Origin: Vibrio sp. HB236076
GTDB lineage: Bacteria; Pseudomonadota; Gammaproteobacteria; Enterobacterales; Vibrionaceae
DNA length: 64,000 bases
NCBI RefSeq assembly: GCF_040957575.1
Contig: NZ_CP162601.1
Location: forward strand, 682,001 to 746,000
Direction: 5' to 3'
The notes beneath the pieces are model-generated. The model did no database searches, was not told the DNA's origin, and saw only the letters and a program-made list of their open reading frames with translations. Position 1 is the first letter of the stretch. Each line of letters opens with the position of its first letter. Both the position numbers and the translations under genes were made by a program. Shown one piece after another: positions 62,264 to 64,000 of the stretch.

Positions 62264-62285
62264 AATGCCAGCGTTTGCTGGCATT
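62264..62285. terminator. Terminator between hldE and tolC
   Basis: AATGCCAGC/GCTGGCATT form a perfect 9-base stem with a GTTT loop and a T-run on the plus strand; A residues on the left allow some activity on the minus strand too. The genes are convergent. Confidence 0.92.
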
Positions 62286-62311
62286 TTTTTGGGCGGATGG
62301 TTTTCTCTTAA

Positions 62312-63616
62312 TCAATCAATCAATCCAGCGCTGATATCGAGTACGTCTTGTTCGCTTAAGGTCCCGACTGCTTGACGAAGCTCTAGTACACTCATGATGT
62401 AGTCATAGCGAGCACTCGACAGGTTAGAGCGCGCATCGTACAAGGTTTGCGTGGCATCGAGCACATCGACAATGGTGCGAGTCCCCACTTCGTAGCCGGC
62501 TTCGGTCGCTTCTAGTGCGGATTTCGCTGAGATCACTGACTGCTGATAAGCGCGAATTGAGCCGATGGCGCCGGTGATGTTGTTGTTAAACGCGTGCACG
62601 TTTTTCACCACACTGCGATAGGTTTTCTCAAGCGTTTGACTGGTAGATACATAGGCGTATTCCGCTTGTTTCACCAACGACGTGGTATTGCCGCCGGAGT
62701 ACAATGGCACGTTGAGATCCAGACCAAACGCCAACTCGTTACGAGAGCCAAAGTAGCTTGCATCGCTATTTTGTTGATCGGTGTAGTCGTAATCAGCGGT
62801 GAAGTTCAAGGTTGGCAAGTGGCCGGTTTTGGCCGATTTGATGTCGTCTTTAGCGATGTCTTGGGCAATGCGCGCGGACAATAGGCTTAAGTTTTTGGTT
62901 TCTGCATCCTTGAGCAGGGCGGTCAAATCGGTCGCCGGTTTGGTGGCACTAAAGCGTTGTGTGTCGAGTTTGCTGAGCTTGTTGGGTTCTTGACCGGTGA
63001 TTTCACGCAAGGCTTCGTAACTGTTGGTCAAGGTGTTTTGCGCTTGCACTTCATCGGCGAGTACGCTGTCGTATTGCGCCTGGGCGTCGTGAACATCGGT
63101 GATCGCGGTCAGGCCCACTTCAAAACGCTGTTTGATTTGATCCAGTTGGCGGTAGACCGCTTTTTTCTCAGCGCGAACAAAACTCAAATTGTCTTCGGCT
63201 TCTAAAATATCAAAATACGCCTGGGCAACGCGAATGATTAAGTCTTGCTGAGCGGAAGCATAGCTGGCGTCTTGTTGGCGCGCCAATTTTTCACTGCTGT
63301 CAAGCGCCACCCAAGACGATGGGTCGTATAAGGCTTGAGTCAACGAGACTCCGGCGGTTAACGCATCACTGCGCAAAGACGAAAAATCACTGCGCTCGAC
63401 ATCGTAACCCGCATCCAAATCGATTTGTGGTAACAAGCTGCTGCGCGATGAATTGATTGCTTCAAATGCTTGATCGCGGTCGGCTTTTGCGCCGAGTAAA
63501 GTGGGATCGTTTTGCTTAGCCAGGTCATAAATCTGTGCAAGTGATTCAGCCCAAGCAGAAGTGGTGACGACACTGCCTAGGGCGGCACTGATGACGAGTG
63601 GAAGCAGCTTTCTCAT
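62312..63616 (-). CDS. tolC: Outer membrane efflux channel TolC
   Basis: The protein has 434 residues. The signal peptide is about 1-23 (SAWA cleavage). The mature chain shows the two TolC repeats with long coiled-coil helices: LAQIYDLAKQNDPTLLGAKAD opens the first, and LDLNVPLYSGGNTTSLVKQAEY and YEVGTRTIVDVLDATQTLYDA belong to the second. It is a trimeric exit duct for tripartite efflux pumps and type I secretion. It is divergent from the nudF-like gene, the Vibrio arrangement. Confidence 0.97.
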   Translation of the reverse strand: MRKLLPLVISAALGSVVTTSAWAESLAQIYDLAKQNDPTLLGAKADRDQAFEAINSSRSSLLPQIDLDAGYDVERSDFSSLRSDALTAGVSLTQALYDPSSWVALDSSEKLARQQDASYASAQQDLIIRVAQAYFDILEAEDNLSFVRAEKKAVYRQLDQIKQRFEVGLTAITDVHDAQAQYDSVLADEVQAQNTLTNSYEALREITGQEPNKLSKLDTQRFSATKPATDLTALLKDAETKNLSLLSARIAQDIAKDDIKSAKTGHLPTLNFTADYDYTDQQNSDASYFGSRNELAFGLDLNVPLYSGGNTTSLVKQAEYAYVSTSQTLEKTYRSVVKNVHAFNNNITGAIGSIRAYQQSVISAKSALEATEAGYEVGTRTIVDVLDATQTLYDARSNLSSARYDYIMSVLELRQAVGTLSEQDVLDISAGLID

Positions 63617-63951
63617 GGTTAATTCCTGCCGTTTATAAGACTTAAGTTTGTAGTAGTTTACCGCAAATGGGCGATGAATGATTCAAAAGATTATCTTTTT
63701 TACACCCAATGATGCAAATAGGCAATGGGTTTAATTCGATGTTTCGGGTGGGCTTCAATCGGCCCTGTCGGTTGTCAAATCACGGGGCGAACGGCGCTTT
63801 GGGGTTTTTATCTCAAAGGGCTAACGCGATGACTTTTTTCTCATTAACAGGTTTTATCCATGGCTGAAATCGAAAAAAATGACGGTTCGACATTGGAGCT
63901 AAAGTGAAACTGCCGTTACACTAGACGGCCAGCAGTTAAGAAGGGGTTAAC
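63617..63951. other. Divergent promoter region between tolC and the nudF-like gene
   Basis: No gene was seen in these 335 bases. It should hold both promoters; the AT-rich stretch near 63630-63720 fits a tolC promoter. No clear operator was recognised. Confidence 0.45.
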
Positions 63952-64000
63952 ATGTCGAATTTTCGCAAAGAAAAAGCAAGCTTTGATGTCAATGATGTTG
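63952..64000 (+). CDS. nudF: Start of a probable ADP-ribose pyrophosphatase (cut by the window edge)
   Basis: Only 16 codons are visible, MSNFRKEKASFDVNDV, preceded by a strong AAGGGG ribosome-binding site 5 bases upstream of the ATG. The FDVNDV segment resembles the FGKNDV start of E. coli NudF, and nudF is divergent from tolC in Vibrio and E. coli. The identification rests mostly on position. Confidence 0.6.
   Translation, partial: MSNFRKEKASFDVNDV

Overview
The window looks like a chromosomal segment of a marine gammaproteobacterium of the family Vibrionaceae (Vibrio or a close relative). The main reason is gene order. The block rpsU-yqeY-dnaG-rpoD-tRNA-Ile2 lies opposite tsaD, plsY, folB-folK, cca, gspAB, a YgiM-like gene, pit with a DUF47 gene, ygiF, glnE, hldE and tolC, which is the arrangement I know from Vibrio. 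The MtlA, OlsF and Rof sequences also fit. No species can be named from the sequence alone. No rRNA, CRISPR array, integrase or phage structural gene was seen.

Layout. (1) 1-11.4 kb: the mannitol PTS gene mtlA (cut by the window edge) with CRP-type sites in a long leader; a two-component pair; an OlsF-like ornithine-lipid synthase behind a PHO-box-like site; a three-gene gtr glucosylation cluster; a LysR regulator; and a GGDEF-EAL protein. (2) 11.4-19.1 kb: a DctPQM-type TRAP transporter carrying three paralogous binding proteins, with a divergent chemoreceptor. (3) 19.1-37 kb: an accessory stretch holding an Old Yellow Enzyme/LysR pair, an Lrp/LysE pair, a DUF3500 gene with a coupled partner, a PL7 alginate lyase, a GNAT/ACT/glycerate-kinase operon, a duplicated Cys/His-rich protein, a MipA/OmpV protein, a homocysteine methyltransferase-like gene, a REP-associated tyrosine transposase (RAYT), a FecBCD-type importer with a Zur-like operator, msrA, a glyoxalase-fold protein and rof. 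(4) 36.9-39.5 kb: an AT-rich patch between rof and tRNA-Ile2, with two intact unknown genes and remnants of a SMEK-domain gene and of hipA. (5) 39.5-64 kb: conserved housekeeping genes, ending in the start of a probable nudF.

Main observation. A short motif family, GGACA(C/G/T)(C/T)CA on one strand and TG(G/A)(G/C)TGTCC on the other, occurs about 35 times in intergenic DNA. All of these copies lie between 19.1 and 36.9 kb, and none was seen between the housekeeping genes. The only transposase-like gene in the window, the RAYT at 30960-31928, sits inside this territory. I read this as a candidate REP-like repeat family with its own Y1 transposase. Copies switch orientation across the RAYT gene, some form a duplicated ~140-bp unit, and one sits at the edge of a truncated gene.

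Other points: the Zur-like palindrome over the promoter of the FecBCD-type importer, the PHO box before olsF, the truncated hipA beside an intact hipB-like gene, the two-gene unknown module by the tRNA, and the TRAP operon with three binding proteins. Functional assignments rest on motifs and recalled families only; no search was run.
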